Notes: generated from the sequence alone by a model not told the origin. A stretch of 64,000 nt of DNA from Actinomycetospora corticicola (GCF_013409505.1 NZ_JACCBN010000001.1:2852001-2916000), one strand, 5' to 3'. Shown: positions 44,852 through 54,175, numbered from the stretch's first letter. Program-made: numbers and translations.

Positions 44852-46245
44852 CGGCGACAGCGGGGGACGACGCGGGGCTCGCGGGCGACATCAAGGCCGA
44901 CGACCTGCTCATCGAGACGCTCGGCCCGGGCCGCATCACCTCGCCGCTCTCGCCCCTGCTCGACGCCAGCCGGGGCACGACCGAGCACTACGTCGACTCC
45001 GGCGACCGGGTGCTCCTCGACGACACCGCGGCCGGGATCGCGGCCCGCGGGACGGCGGTGGAGGACCTGCCGGGCCTCGAGCCCTGCGGCCCACGGCGCC
45101 AGATCTACTTCGATCCGTCGAAGACCCGCGCGGGCATCGTGACCTGCGGCGGACTGTGCCCGGGCCTGAACGACGTCGTCGCGGGCCTCGTCCGCACGCT
45201 GACCTACCACTACGGGGTCCGGCGGGTCGTCGGGTTCCGCAACGGCTACCGCGGGTTCGTCTCCGCCTACGGCCACGACGTCGTCGAGCTGACGCCGGAG
45301 TCGGTCCGGGACGTCCCGGTGGACGGCGGCACGTTCCTCGGGACCTCGCGCGGGCCGCAGGACCCCGAGGAGATCGTCGACTGCCTCGAGCAGATGCACC
45401 TCAACGTGCTGTTCGTGATCGGCGGCGACGGCACCATGCGGGGTGCGATGGACATCGCCGGGGTGATCCGCGAACGCGGGCTGCGCATCGCGGTCGTCGG
45501 CATCCCGAAGACGATCGACAACGACATCCCGTTCATCGACCAGAGCTTCGGCTTCCAGACCGCCTTCGCCGAGGCGAGCGAGGCGATCCGCTCGGTGACG
45601 GTGGAGGCGAAGTCGACACCGGGCGGGATCGGCCTGGTCAAGCTCATGGGCCGCCACTCCGGCTTCATCGCCTGCTACGCCTCCCTCGTCCGCTCCGACG
45701 CGGACGCGGTGCTCATCCCCGAGGTGCCCTTCGAGCTCGACGGCGAGACCGGGCTGCTCGAGCACCTGCGACGCCGGGTGCAGACGCGCGGCCACGCGGT
45801 GGTCGTCGTCGCCGAGGGCGCGGGGCAGGACCTGCTCGATCCGATCGGCCGGACGGACGCCTCCGGCAACCAGAAGCTCGCCGACGTCGGCCCGTGGCTC
45901 AAGGAGCAGATCGAGAGCCACTTCGCGACGGCGGGGACGGAGACCTCGGTCCGCTACGTCGATCCGAGCTACCTCATCCGCAGCGTTCCGGCGAACCCCT
46001 ACGACAGCGTCTACACCGTGCGGCTCTCGCACGCCGCGGTGCACGCGGCGATGTCCGGGCGCACCGCGATGGTGGTCGGCCGCGTCCGGCGCCGGTTCGT
46101 GCACATCCCGATGAGCCTCGCCGTCAGCCGTCGCAACCAGGTCGACCCGCACGGCGACCTGTGGATGGCGGTGCTCGAGTCGACCGGGCAGCCGTGGCGG
46201 TTCGGCGAGGACTCGACGAGGCAGACCGGGGCACCGCACGCCTAA
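44848..46245 (+). CDS. pfkA: ATP-dependent 6-phosphofructokinase (plant/protist-like group)
   Basis: 465 residues. Core motifs: TCGGLCPGLNDVVAGLVRTL, VIGGDGTMRGAMDIA, GIPKTIDNDIPFIDQSFGF, MGRHSGFIACYASL. GGDGT (not GGDDS) together with PKTIDND is the pattern of the longer ATP-using PFKs rather than PPi enzymes. It phosphorylates fructose 6-phosphate in glycolysis. A 90-residue N-terminal extension precedes the catalytic core. GTG start with CGGAGGA upstream, overlapping the kinase stop. The 3' end overlaps the convergent ferredoxin-like gene by 4 bp. Confidence 0.9.
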   Translation: MTATAGDDAGLAGDIKADDLLIETLGPGRITSPLSPLLDASRGTTEHYVDSGDRVLLDDTAAGIAARGTAVEDLPGLEPCGPRRQIYFDPSKTRAGIVTCGGLCPGLNDVVAGLVRTLTYHYGVRRVVGFRNGYRGFVSAYGHDVVELTPESVRDVPVDGGTFLGTSRGPQDPEEIVDCLEQMHLNVLFVIGGDGTMRGAMDIAGVIRERGLRIAVVGIPKTIDNDIPFIDQSFGFQTAFAEASEAIRSVTVEAKSTPGGIGLVKLMGRHSGFIACYASLVRSDADAVLIPEVPFELDGETGLLEHLRRRVQTRGHAVVVVAEGAGQDLLDPIGRTDASGNQKLADVGPWLKEQIESHFATAGTETSVRYVDPSYLIRSVPANPYDSVYTVRLSHAAVHAAMSGRTAMVVGRVRRRFVHIPMSLAVSRRNQVDPHGDLWMAVLESTGQPWRFGEDSTRQTGAPHA

Positions 46246-46583
46246 CCCGCGAGCACCCCGCACACCAGGTGCGACGGGGCCGGCGCGGGTGCGCCCGCCC
46301 GCAGCCAGGCGCAGCACTCGGCCACGTCGGCCGGCTCGTGGAGCGGGCCCACCACCAGCGCCGGGCCGGTCGGCCGACGGTGGACGTCGCAGGGCTGCAC
46401 CAGCACGGTCGCACCCGCCGAGGAGGTCGCCGTGGAGCAGCCCTGCAGGCAGCCCGACCGCACGAGCACCCCGTGCGGGGTCGCCCGGATCGCCGCGCGG
46501 AGCTCGTCGTCGCAGTCGTGCGGGGAGGCGGCCGCGTGCGGGCAGGCCTCGACCCCGCACGCGACCACCGTCACGCCGTTCAC
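46242..46583 (-). CDS. Cys-rich (2Fe-2S) ferredoxin-like protein
   Basis: 113 residues with seven cysteines. CGVEACPHAAASPHDCDDEL at the N-terminus and GCLQGCSTATSSAGATVLVQPCDV in the middle resemble the thioredoxin-like (2Fe-2S) ferredoxins, whose cluster is held by two spaced cysteine pairs. It lies last in the minus-strand zinc-starvation operon, overlapping the rpmE2 stop by 4 bases, so it is probably expressed with the zinc-free ribosomal proteins. Function unknown. The GTG start at 46583 has no clear ribosome site; GTG 46574 is possible. Confidence 0.6.
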   Translation of the reverse strand: MNGVTVVACGVEACPHAAASPHDCDDELRAAIRATPHGVLVRSGCLQGCSTATSSAGATVLVQPCDVHRRPTGPALVVGPLHEPADVAECCAWLRAGAPAPAPSHLVCGVLAG

Positions 46584-46870
46584 CGGCTGCGCCCGCTGCC
46601 TGGGTCGAGCTCCGCTCCGCTCCGTCTCCCGTACCGCTTGTTGAACTTCTCGATCTGCCCGCCCCGCTCGACCGGGCGGGCGGTGCCGGTCCAGACCGGG
46701 TGCGACGACGAGGAGATCTCGACGTCGAGCACCGGGTAGGTCTCGCCGTCGGTCCAGGTGATCGTGGGGAGCGTGCGCGTGCCGACGACGGTCGAGCGGG
46801 TCAGGAACATCTCGCCGCTCGTCTGGTCGCGCACGACGACGGGGCCGTAGGTCGGGTGGATGTCCTTCAC
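46580..46870 (-). CDS. rpmE2: 50S ribosomal protein L31 type B (zinc-free)
   Basis: 96 residues: [68 protein letters not shown]. The zinc-binding cysteines of normal L31 are absent, as expected for the type B form made when zinc is scarce. The C-terminus is extended by about 15 residues encoded by a 30-bp dispersed repeat (46602-46631). GTG start with GAGGAG 7 nt upstream, overlapping the CobW-like stop (GTGA). Confidence 0.93.
   Translation of the reverse strand: MKDIHPTYGPVVVRDQTSGEMFLTRSTVVGTRTLPTITWTDGETYPVLDVEISSSSHPVWTGTARPVERGGQIEKFNKRYGRRSGAELDPGSGRSR
46602..46631. repeat. 30-bp dispersed repeat, copy 3 (3' end of rpmE2)
   Basis: Reverse-orientation copy of the repeat at 36366-36395, forming the codons for the added C-terminal residues of L31. 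Other copies at 36366 and 40881. Confidence 0.8.
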
Positions 46871-48105
46871 GTCTGCTCTCCTCGGTTCTCGACGGGGACC
46901 ACGGGGCCCTCCAGCTCGTCGCACGGATCGGTGTGACTGATGCCGAACGGGTCGGCGTAGGTGCGCCAGACGTCCTCGCCCGCGGCGATCTCGGAGTCGG
47001 TGAGCAGCGCGAGGTCGAGGGCGGCGACGATCTCGGCGGGCTCGGCGTCGTGCACGAGCACCACGAGCTGCTGCTCCCGGTCGCCCCAGCGGTCGTCCCA
47101 CCGCAGCGAGGCCGAGGCGCGGCGCAGCTCGTCGACGTCGTCCCAGGCCAGGGAGTCCGCGAGCCATCGCCCGGCCATCCCGATCTGCAGCCCGCCGCCG
47201 GCCGACTCGATCCACAGCGCGTGCTCCGGCCGCGACGCCACCCAGACCCGGCCGCGCACCCGCACGGTGCCGGTGAGCAGCACGTCGAACGCCTCGTGCA
47301 GACGTTCCGGGTGGAAGGGTCGGCGCAGCCCGACGTGCAGGAGCGACACCCCGACGTCCCGCGCGAGGGGCGGCTGCCCGCGCAGCAGCGGGCCGTGCGG
47401 GTCGTCGGGGACGCCGCGGCGGGCGTCCGGGTGGAGCTCCGCGAGCACCGGCGTCACGTCGGGGACGCCCGCGGCCGCCGACACCACGTCGAGGCGGCGG
47501 GCCTGCGGGGCCAACCGCGCCAGCACGGCGTCGCGACGCACCCGCTCCCACGGGTCGGGGGCACCGACCACGACGAGGACGTCCGCGAACTCCGCGTGAC
47601 CCACGACGATCTGTGCGACCGTGCGGTCGTCGTCCTCGGTCAGGGCCAGGCCGCGGTCGGCCAGCGCCTCGTCGGAGCCCGCGTCGTCGAGCCAGGTCGG
47701 ACCGTCGAGCACGGCGACCACCCCGACGAGGCCGAGGACGTCCGTCACCGGACCCTCCCCGCCGTCCGGAACGACGTGGGCGAGGGCCTCGCAGACCGGC
47801 TCCGGCTCCATCCCCGGGTCGAGCAGCAGGACCACCCGCCCGACGTCGGGATCGGCGGCGAGCGCGAGGAGCAGCGGCAGCAGGTCCTCGCGCAGCGTGC
47901 AGGAGATGCAGCCGTGGGCGAGCTCGAGCGCGGTGACGCTCCAGCGGCCGTCCCGGCGGACCGCGCGGGTCACGACGCCCTCGCCCAGTCTCCGCAGGTC
48001 GTGGGCCACGAGCACGGTGCGCGGGTCCGCCGTCGCCACCGCCTCGCCGGTGGCGAGCACGGCGTCGCGGTCGACCCCGCAGACGATCACCAACGGGTCG
48101 GGCAT
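46867..48105 (-). CDS. CobW/COG0523-like protein with degenerate P-loop
   Basis: 412 residues. Overall order matches CobW-type G3E proteins: a metal motif [12 protein letters not shown] in the GCxCC position, a middle domain, and the C-terminal CobW domain ([26 protein letters not shown] ... [22 protein letters not shown] ... [16 protein letters not shown]). However the N-terminus ([18 protein letters not shown]) lacks the GxxxxGKT Walker A, so GTPase activity is doubtful. In mycobacteria the COG0523 protein Mrf, encoded with the same zinc-free ribosomal genes, recruits a hibernation factor; this could be an equivalent. First gene of the minus-strand arm from the Zur box. Confidence 0.82.
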   Translation of the reverse strand: MPDPLVIVCGVDRDAVLATGEAVATADPRTVLVAHDLRRLGEGVVTRAVRRDGRWSVTALELAHGCISCTLREDLLPLLLALAADPDVGRVVLLLDPGMEPEPVCEALAHVVPDGGEGPVTDVLGLVGVVAVLDGPTWLDDAGSDEALADRGLALTEDDDRTVAQIVVGHAEFADVLVVVGAPDPWERVRRDAVLARLAPQARRLDVVSAAAGVPDVTPVLAELHPDARRGVPDDPHGPLLRGQPPLARDVGVSLLHVGLRRPFHPERLHEAFDVLLTGTVRVRGRVWVASRPEHALWIESAGGGLQIGMAGRWLADSLAWDDVDELRRASASLRWDDRWGDREQQLVVLVHDAEPAEIVAALDLALLTDSEIAAGEDVWRTYADPFGISHTDPCDELEGPVVPVENRGEQT

Positions 48106-48131
48106 CGGGGAATCCTCCTCGGTCGGTTAGT

Positions 48132-48150
48132 GTTAATGATAATCGATACC
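48132..48150. promoter_or_regulatory. Candidate Zur box
   Basis: The AT-rich stretch GTTAATGATAATCGATACC stands out in the 62-bp gap between the divergent CobW-like and rpmG genes. It resembles actinobacterial Zur boxes (ATGATAATCAT-like core). One operator would control both arms of the island. Confidence 0.65.
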
Positions 48151-48167
48151 AACACGGAGGAGGAGTG

Positions 48168-48332
48168 ATGGCTCGCAACGAGATCCGACCGATCGTCAAG
48201 ATGCGGTCCACGGCCGGCACCGGGACGACCTACGTCACCCGCAAGAACCGGCGGAACGACCCCGACCGGCTCGTGCTGCGCAAGTACGACCCGCGGGTCC
48301 GCACGCACGTCGACTTCCGCGAGGAGCGCTGA
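48168..48332 (+). CDS. rpmG: 50S ribosomal protein L33 (zinc-free)
   Basis: 54 residues: [41 protein letters not shown], then [12 protein letters not shown]. The pattern is complete L33 but the four zinc cysteines of the normal form are missing, so this is the zinc-independent paralogue. GGAGGAGG lies just before the ATG. First gene of the plus-strand arm; its TGA overlaps the ATG of rpsR2 (TGATG). Confidence 0.95.
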   Translation: MARNEIRPIVKMRSTAGTGTTYVTRKNRRNDPDRLVLRKYDPRVRTHVDFREER

Positions 48333-48577
48333 TGGCCGGCCGGGCGGCCCGTGTGGGGCGGCCTCCGAAGAAGAAGGCCAACCCGTTGCACGCGCGCGGG
48401 ATCGACACGGTGGACTGGAAGGACACCGCGCTCCTGCGGACCTTCGTCTCCGACCGCGGCAAGATCCGGTCCCGGCGCGTCACGGGGCTGACCGGCCAGC
48501 AGCAGCGCCAGGTCGCGACCGCGATCAAGACGGCCCGCGAGATGGCGCTGCTCCCCTACACGTCCACGGCGCGCTGA
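48332..48577 (+). CDS. rpsR2: 30S ribosomal protein S18 (zinc-free paralogue)
   Basis: 81 residues: [64 protein letters not shown] is the full S18 pattern. No cysteines. It would replace the zinc-containing S18 under zinc limitation. Overlaps both neighbours by one base, typical of a tightly coupled operon. Confidence 0.95.
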   Translation: MAGRAARVGRPPKKKANPLHARGIDTVDWKDTALLRTFVSDRGKIRSRRVTGLTGQQQRQVATAIKTAREMALLPYTSTAR

Positions 48578-48813
48578 TGTCGCGGACGTGCCAGGTGACG
48601 GGGCGGACGCCGTCCGCCGGGAAGAACGTCTCCCACTCGCACCGGCGGACGAACCGCTGGTTCGAGGTCAACGTGCAGTCCAAGCGCTACTGGCTCTCCT
48701 CGGAGAACCGGTGGGTGCGCCTGCGGCTCTCGGCCAAGGGGATCAGGACGGTCGACCGGGACGGCATCGAGTCGATCGTGGCCCGGCTGCGGGCCGCCGG
48801 GGAGAAGATCTGA
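48577..48813 (+). CDS. rpmB2: 50S ribosomal protein L28 (zinc-free paralogue)
   Basis: 78 residues: [63 protein letters not shown], a complete bL28. Only one Cys remains (CQVTG), so the CxxC pairs of the zinc form are absent. TGATG overlap with rpsN2. Confidence 0.95.
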   Translation: MSRTCQVTGRTPSAGKNVSHSHRRTNRWFEVNVQSKRYWLSSENRWVRLRLSAKGIRTVDRDGIESIVARLRAAGEKI

Positions 48814-49118
48814 TGGCGAAGCGCAGCAAGATCGCGGCCAACGAGCGACGCAAGGCCACCGTGGCCCGCTTCGCCGCCCGCCGGGCCGAGTTCAAGGAGA
48901 TCGTCCGGCACCCGTCGTCGTCCGACGAGGCCCGCACGGCCGCCGTCGCCGAGCTGGCCCGTCAGCCGCGGGACGCGAGCGCCACCCGGGTGCGCAACCG
49001 GGACGCCGTCGACGGGCGCCCGCGCGGACACCTGCGGGCGTTCGGTCTGTCGCGCGTCCGGCTCCGCCAGTACGCCCACGCCGGCTACCTGCCCGGCGTC
49101 ACGAAGTCGAGTTGGTGA
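48813..49118 (+). CDS. rpsN2: 30S ribosomal protein S14 (zinc-free, long form)
   Basis: 101 residues: [31 protein letters not shown] ... [49 protein letters not shown]. This is the 101-residue zinc-free S14, distinct from the 61-residue zinc-binding form. Part of the Zur-type island. Confidence 0.95.
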   Translation: MAKRSKIAANERRKATVARFAARRAEFKEIVRHPSSSDEARTAAVAELARQPRDASATRVRNRDAVDGRPRGHLRAFGLSRVRLRQYAHAGYLPGVTKSSW

Positions 49119-49123
49119 GGATC

Positions 49124-49246
49124 ATGAAGGTTCGCGCGTCCCTGAAGGCGTTGAAGCAGAAGCCGGGCTCGTCCGTGGTGCGCCGCCACGGCAAGGTCCT
49201 GGTGATCAACAAGCTGAACCCGAAGTGGAAGGCCCGTCAGGGCTGA
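49124..49246 (+). CDS. rpmJ: 50S ribosomal protein L36 (zinc-free, YkgO type)
   Basis: 40 residues: [20 protein letters not shown], then [20 protein letters not shown]. The residues that are Cys/His in normal L36 are replaced, and the length matches the YkgO-type zinc-independent form. GTGAGG before the ATG. It ends the plus-strand arm, so the island replaces six zinc proteins: L31, L33, S18, L28, S14 and L36. Confidence 0.93.
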   Translation: MKVRASLKALKQKPGSSVVRRHGKVLVINKLNPKWKARQG

Positions 49247-49515
49247 TCGGTGACCCGCAGCAGGAGGGCCAGGAAGGCGTCGGCCTGCAGTCGCCCTCCA
49301 CTGCGGGGCTCCTCGCCGCGGCGCACGTCGTCCTCGCGGAGCTCGTCGGAGACCCGTGCCATCGCCCGGAGCAACGCCTCGGCGAGCTCCGGGGCGATGT
49401 CGCCGGTCAGCTCGAGGTCCCCGTCGTCCCGACGACGGGTCCGGACGCTCGCCAGCGCCTCGCGCAGGACCGCGCGAGGTTCGCCGGCGACCTCGTCGAC
49501 GGACTCGCCGGTCAG
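49237..49515 (-). CDS. Candidate small gene with CTG start, coupled to PRC-barrel gene
   Basis: On the minus strand a frame from a CTG at 49515 (CTGA overlap with the preceding stop) encodes about 92 residues with protein-like composition: [60 protein letters not shown], then [18 protein letters not shown]. It is strongly acidic and amphipathic and fills the otherwise empty space between rpmJ and the PRC-barrel gene. No ATG or GTG start is available, so it either uses CTG or is a degraded gene or the 3' part of a frameshifted one. Family not recognised. Confidence 0.4.
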   Translation of the reverse strand: MTGESVDEVAGEPRAVLREALASVRTRRRDDGDLELTGDIAPELAEALLRAMARVSDELREDDVRRGEEPRSGGRLQADAFLALLLRVTDQP

Positions 49516-49865
49516 CGCCGCGCCAGCCGCCGACCCGTACCGGGCGCGGCCGGGATGCCGTAGTGCTCGAAGATCGCGGGCTCGTCGGAGGCGGGCAGCT
49601 CGCCGTCGGTGTCGATCGACGGGGCGTCCTTGGCGAGGTCCTTGTCGACCGTGACCTTCACGTGGTCCGGGTGCACCGTCGCCCCGTGCAGCGGGACGAA
49701 CACCAGCCGCTTGCCGGAGAACATCCCGGTCGTCACGGTGACGAAGGCGGGCTCGTCGGTGGCGGTGTCGTAGTACACCGCCTCGAGGTCACCGATCTTC
49801 GACCCGCTCGGGTCGACGACCTTCTTGCCCAGCCAGTCGCGGATGTTCTCGGCCTCGAAGCCCAT
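49512..49865 (-). CDS. PRC-barrel domain protein
   Basis: 117 residues: ENIRDWLGKKVVDPSGSKIGDLEAVYYDTATDEPAFVTVTTGMFSGKRLVFVPLHGATVHPDHVKVTVDKDLAKDAPSID. This is a PRC-barrel of the type common in actinobacterial stress proteins; no catalytic motif. ATG 49865; it ends close to the candidate small gene at 49237-49515. Role unknown, possibly a small-ligand or protein-binding adaptor. Confidence 0.8.
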   Translation of the reverse strand: MGFEAENIRDWLGKKVVDPSGSKIGDLEAVYYDTATDEPAFVTVTTGMFSGKRLVFVPLHGATVHPDHVKVTVDKDLAKDAPSIDTDGELPASDEPAIFEHYGIPAAPGTGRRLARR

Positions 49866-49933
49866 GGCCGCTGATCATAGGGTCATCCGGTCCCGACGCC
49901 GGGTCGGCGCGGCCGGGCGGGCCCGACCCGCCG

Positions 49934-51028
49934 TCAGGACGTGGCGTCGATGGTGGCCGAGCCCAGCACCCGGTCGCCCTCGTAGACCACGACCGCCTGC
50001 CCCGGGGCCACCCCGCGCAGCGGGGAGCGCAGGGTGACCGCGAGCCCGTCGTCGTGGACCTCCACCGAGGCCGGTGCGAGCCCGCCGTGGGCGCGGACCT
50101 GCACCGTGACGTCGTCGAAGCGTCCCGCTCCCCCGTGCCAGACCGGCGCCTCCGTGCCCAGCCGCCACACGTCGAGCGACTCGGCCGGGCCCACCCGCAC
50201 CTGGCGGGACACCGGCTCGATGCCGAGCACGTAGCGGGGGCTGCCGTCGGGGGCCGGTCGGGACAGGCCGAGGCCGTGCCGCTGGCCGACCGTGAAGTTC
50301 TGGACGCCGCCGTGCGACCCGAGGACCGTCCCCGACACCGCGTCGACCAGCTCCCCCGGCGCGTCCGGCACGTGCGAGGACAGGAACCCCTGCGTGTCAC
50401 CGGAGGGGATGAAGCAGATGTCGTGGCTGTCGGGCTTCTCGGCGACGACGAGCCCACGGGCGGCCGCCTCGGCGCGCACCTCGGACTTGAGCGAGTCGCC
50501 CAGGGGGAACATCGCGTGCGCGAGCTGGTCGGCGGTGAGCACGCCGAGGACGTAGGACTGGTCCTTGTCGGGGTCGGCGGCCCGCCGCAGCTCCCCGTCG
50601 TGCAGCCGGGCGTAGTGCCCCGTCGCGACGGCGTCGAAGCCGAGGGCCCGGGCCCGGTCGAGGACCGCCGAGAACTTGATCTTCTCGTTGCAGCGCAGGC
50701 AGGGGTTCGGGGTGCGGCCGGCCGCGTACTCGGCGACGAACGGCTCGATCACGTCCTCGCGGAACCGGTCGGCCATATCCCACACGTAGAACGGGATGTC
50801 GAGCACGTCGGCGCAGCGGCGGGCGTCTCGCGAGTCCTCGATCGAGCAGCAGCCGCGTGCGCCCTCCCGCATCGTGGCGGGCTTCGCGGACAGCGCCAGG
50901 TGCACGCCGACGACGTCGTGCCCGGCCTCCCTCGCCCGCGCGGCTGCGACGGCGGAGTCGACCCCGCCGCTCATGGCGGCGAGGACGCGCAGCGGAGCGG
51001 AGCCGGACGGGGTGGCCGGGCCGCCCAT
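49934..51028 (-). CDS. mnmA: tRNA-specific 2-thiouridylase
   Basis: 364 residues. PP-loop motif [17 protein letters not shown], catalytic cysteines in [12 protein letters not shown] and [14 protein letters not shown], and the C-terminal beta domain ([16 protein letters not shown]). It thiolates the wobble uridine of tRNAs for Lys, Glu and Gln using sulfur from the cysteine desulfurase encoded upstream. The ATG overlaps the desulfurase stop (TGATG). Same pair as Rv3024c-Rv3025c. Confidence 0.95.
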   Translation of the reverse strand: MGGPATPSGSAPLRVLAAMSGGVDSAVAAARAREAGHDVVGVHLALSAKPATMREGARGCCSIEDSRDARRCADVLDIPFYVWDMADRFREDVIEPFVAEYAAGRTPNPCLRCNEKIKFSAVLDRARALGFDAVATGHYARLHDGELRRAADPDKDQSYVLGVLTADQLAHAMFPLGDSLKSEVRAEAAARGLVVAEKPDSHDICFIPSGDTQGFLSSHVPDAPGELVDAVSGTVLGSHGGVQNFTVGQRHGLGLSRPAPDGSPRYVLGIEPVSRQVRVGPAESLDVWRLGTEAPVWHGGAGRFDDVTVQVRAHGGLAPASVEVHDDGLAVTLRSPLRGVAPGQAVVVYEGDRVLGSATIDATS

Positions 51029-52242
51029 CAGGTCCCCACCCGCTCGCCGCCGGCCCGGGCCAGGGCGCCCCGGGCGCGCTCGACGACGGGTCCGATGGCC
51101 GCGACCGCGGCGTCGACGTCGGCCGCCGTCGACGAGTGCCCGAGCGAGAAGCGCAGCGACCCGCGGGCCGCGGCCTCGTCCACGCCCATCGCGAGCAGCA
51201 CGTGCGAGGGACGGGCCACCCCGGCGGTGCAGGCGGAGCCGGTGGAGCACTCGATCTCGTGCGCGTCGAGGAGCATGAGCAGGCTGTCGCCCTCGCAGCC
51301 CGGGAAGGACAGGTGGGCGTTGCCCGCGAGCCGGGCGGGGCCACCCCCCACCGCGGGCGCGTCGAGCGGCACGCCGTTCAGCGTGGCGTCCGGGACGACC
51401 TCGATCAGGCGCGCCACGAGGTCGTCGCGCAGCGCGGCGAGCTCGACGACCCGGCGCGGCATCGCGTCGACGGCCGCGCGGACGGCGGCCGCGAGCGCCA
51501 CCGTGCCCGCGACGTCGAGCGTGCCCGAGCGGACGTCCCGCTCCTGGCCGCCGCCGTGCAGCAGCGGCACGCAGGTGGCGTCCCGGCGCAGCAGCAGCGC
51601 GCCGACGCCGACGGGCCCGCCCAGCTTGTGCCCGGTCAGCGAGAGCGCGTCCGCGCCGGAGGCGGCGAAGTCGACCGGGAGCGACCCGACGGCCTGCACG
51701 GCGTCGGTGTGCAGCGGCACCCCGAACTCGTGGGCCACCTCGGCCAGGGCCCGCACGTCGTTGACCGTGCCGACCTCGTTGTTCGCCCACATGAGGCTGA
51801 CCAGCGCGGTCTCGTCGCCGTGGGCCGCGAGCTCCGCGCGCAGCGCCTCGGGGGTCACCCGTCCGACGGCGTCCACCGGGAGGACGACGAGCGTCGCGCC
51901 CTCGTGGGAGGCGAGCCACTCCGCGGCGTCGAGGACGGCGTGGTGCTCCACGGCCGACACGACGACCCGGGTGCGGCGGGCGTCCTGGGCGCGGCGGGCC
52001 CAGTAGAGGCCCTTCACGGCGAGGTTGTCGCCCTCGGTGCCACCGGTCGAGAGGACGACCTCCGTGGGCAGGGCACCGACGGCGTCGGCGATCGTCTCGC
52101 GCGCCTCCTCGACGTCCCGGCGGGCGCGGCGACCCGCCGTGTGGAGCGAGGAGGGGTTGCCGACGCGGCCGAGCGCCTCGGTGTAGGCGGCGACGGCCAC
52201 GGACAGCATCGGCGTGGTGGCCGCGTGGTCGAGGTACGTCAT
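51028..52242 (-). CDS. iscS: Cysteine desulfurase (NifS/IscS type)
   Basis: 404 residues. [10 protein letters not shown] start, PLP Lys in [16 protein letters not shown], His in [15 protein letters not shown] and the catalytic Cys in [19 protein letters not shown]. It takes sulfur from cysteine as a persulfide and hands it to MnmA and possibly to Fe-S assembly. First gene of the iscS-mnmA pair; the gap to etfA contains the etfA terminator. Confidence 0.93.
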   Translation of the reverse strand: MTYLDHAATTPMLSVAVAAYTEALGRVGNPSSLHTAGRRARRDVEEARETIADAVGALPTEVVLSTGGTEGDNLAVKGLYWARRAQDARRTRVVVSAVEHHAVLDAAEWLASHEGATLVVLPVDAVGRVTPEALRAELAAHGDETALVSLMWANNEVGTVNDVRALAEVAHEFGVPLHTDAVQAVGSLPVDFAASGADALSLTGHKLGGPVGVGALLLRRDATCVPLLHGGGQERDVRSGTLDVAGTVALAAAVRAAVDAMPRRVVELAALRDDLVARLIEVVPDATLNGVPLDAPAVGGGPARLAGNAHLSFPGCEGDSLLMLLDAHEIECSTGSACTAGVARPSHVLLAMGVDEAAARGSLRFSLGHSSTAADVDAAVAAIGPVVERARGALARAGGERVGT

Positions 52243-52334
52243 CGTCCCACGAGCGTAATCCCCCTCGTGGCGTGCGCACCCGCCGATGTACCGCCGGACA
52301 CCCGGGGAGGGTGCCGAGACCTGCCCCGGACATG

Positions 52335-52383
52335 CGTGAGGGGAACCCCCGGGCCGCCGGAGCGGCCGGGGGTTCCCCTCACG
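52335..52383 (-). terminator. Terminator of etfBA
   Basis: Perfect 18-bp stem CGTGAGGGGAACCCCCGG (52335-52352) with its complement (52366-52383), 13-nt loop, 19 bases after the etfA stop. Confidence 0.85.
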
Positions 52384-52402
52384 TGGGCACTGCGGGGTCG
52401 GG

Positions 52403-53359
52403 TCAGCCCCGCTTGCCGACCTCCTCGGTCAGCTGCGGCGCGACCGAGAACAGGTCGCCCACGATGCCGAAGTCGGCGATCTCGAAGATCGGGGCCTCGG
52501 GGTCCTTGTTGACCGCGACGATCGTCTTCGAGGTCTGCATGCCGGCGCGGTGCTGGATCGCGCCGGAGATGCCGAGCGCGACGTAGAGCTGCGGCGACAC
52601 GGTCTTGCCGGTCTGCCCGACCTGGAACTGGTTCGGGTAGTAGCCGGAGTCGACCGCGGCCCGGGAGGCACCCACGGCGGCGTGCAGCGAGTCCGCGAGG
52701 ACCTCGACGACGTTGAAGTTGTCGGCCGAGCCGACCCCGCGGCCACCGGCGACGACGACGGACGCCTCGGTGAGCTCGGGACGGTCGCCACCGACGATCG
52801 GCGCCCGGTTGGACACCTTCGCCGACTTCGACGCGTCGGTGGCCGGGACCTCGACGGTCTCCTGCGTGCCGGCGCCCGACTGCTCCTCGACCTCGAGCGA
52901 GCCCGAGCGCCACGAGACGATCGCGGTGTCGGTGGTGACGTGCGACTGCACGGTGAAGGCGCCACCGAAGATCGAGTGCGTCCCCGCGCGCTCGCCGTCG
53001 ATGTCGACCAGGTCGTTCAGCCAGCCCGAGTTGGTGCGCACGGCCAGGCGGCCCGCGACCTCCCGGCCGTCGGCGCCCGCCGGGATCAGCACGGCCGGCG
53101 GGGAGACCCGCTCGACCAGGGCGGCCAGCACGTCGACCTGCGGGGTCGACAGGTAGTTGACCACGTCGTCCGACTCGGCGACGTAGATCTTCTCGGCGCC
53201 GTGGGCGGCCAGGCCGTCGGCGAGCTTCGACGTCGTGCCGGGGGTCCCGACGACGACGGCGGAGGGCTCGCCGATGCGGCGCGCCGCGTTCAGCATCTCG
53301 TAGGTGTTCTTCTTGATCTCACCGTCGACGTGATCGACGAGGACCAGTACCTCAGCCAT
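52403..53359 (-). CDS. etfA: Electron transfer flavoprotein alpha subunit
   Basis: 318 residues. The C-terminal FAD domain carries [91 protein letters not shown], all classical. ETF passes electrons from acyl-CoA dehydrogenases to the quinone pool. It follows etfB by 33 bp and corresponds to Rv3028c (fixB). Confidence 0.96.
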   Translation of the reverse strand: MAEVLVLVDHVDGEIKKNTYEMLNAARRIGEPSAVVVGTPGTTSKLADGLAAHGAEKIYVAESDDVVNYLSTPQVDVLAALVERVSPPAVLIPAGADGREVAGRLAVRTNSGWLNDLVDIDGERAGTHSIFGGAFTVQSHVTTDTAIVSWRSGSLEVEEQSGAGTQETVEVPATDASKSAKVSNRAPIVGGDRPELTEASVVVAGGRGVGSADNFNVVEVLADSLHAAVGASRAAVDSGYYPNQFQVGQTGKTVSPQLYVALGISGAIQHRAGMQTSKTIVAVNKDPEAPIFEIADFGIVGDLFSVAPQLTEEVGKRG

Positions 53360-53392
53360 CTCGGTTCTCCTCGTGTGCTCGTGGACGGCAGC

Positions 53393-54175
53393 TCAGATGA
53401 GCTTCTGGCCGACGAGGAACTCGGCGATCTTCGCGCCGCCGTCGCCCTCGTCCTCGACCTTCTGGCCACCCGACTTCGGGGGCCGCGGGGCGAAGGAGTC
53501 GACCTGCACGAGCGAACCGGCGAGCCCGACCTCGGAGGCGTCGAGCCCCAGGTCGGAGATCCCGAGGGTGCTGACCGGCTTCTTCTTGGCCGCCATGATC
53601 CCCTTGAACGAGGGGTAGCGCGGCTCGTTGATCTTCTCGCCGACGCTCACGACGGCGGGCAGGGCGGCCTCGAGGTCGCAGGTGCCCTCGTCGGTCTCGC
53701 GCTTGGCCTTCGCCGTGCCGTTCTCGACGGAGAGCTCGTTGGCGTGGGTCAGCGAGGGCCAGCCCAGGAGCTCGCCGAGCATGCCGGCCATCGCGCCGCT
53801 GCGGCCGTCGGTGGCCTCGTTGCCGGCCAGCACCAGGTCGACGTCGCCGACGGTGCCGATCGCCTTCGCGAGGACCTTGGCGGTGGCGACCGCGTCCGAT
53901 CCGTGGATCGCGTCGTCGTTCACGTGCACGGCCTTGTCCGCGCCCATGGAGAGGGCCTTGCGGATGGCGTCGGTGGCGCGGTCGGGCCCGGCGGTGAGGA
54001 TGGTGACCTCGGCGTCGCCGGCCTCCTTGATCTTGAGCGCCTCCTCGACGGCGCGCTCGTTGATCTCGTCCAGCACCGCGTCGGACGACGCGCGGTCGAG
54101 GGTCTTGTCGCCGTCGGAGAGCTTCCGCTCCGACCAGGTGTCGGGCACCTGCTTGATCAGAACCACGATGTTCAT
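53393..54175 (-). CDS. etfB: Electron transfer flavoprotein beta subunit
   Basis: 260 residues: MNIVVLIKQVPDTWSERKLSDGD, DEINERAVEEALKIKE, TAGPDRATDAIRKALSMGADKAVHV, LAGNEATDGRSGAMAGMLGELLGWP, and the KINEPRYPSFKGIMAAKKKP signature for the subunit interface. ATG 54175; the open frame extends further but without support. Promoter region upstream contains several dyads (54231-54350). Confidence 0.96.
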   Translation of the reverse strand: MNIVVLIKQVPDTWSERKLSDGDKTLDRASSDAVLDEINERAVEEALKIKEAGDAEVTILTAGPDRATDAIRKALSMGADKAVHVNDDAIHGSDAVATAKVLAKAIGTVGDVDLVLAGNEATDGRSGAMAGMLGELLGWPSLTHANELSVENGTAKAKRETDEGTCDLEAALPAVVSVGEKINEPRYPSFKGIMAAKKKPVSTLGISDLGLDASEVGLAGSLVQVDSFAPRPPKSGGQKVEDEGDGGAKIAEFLVGQKLI

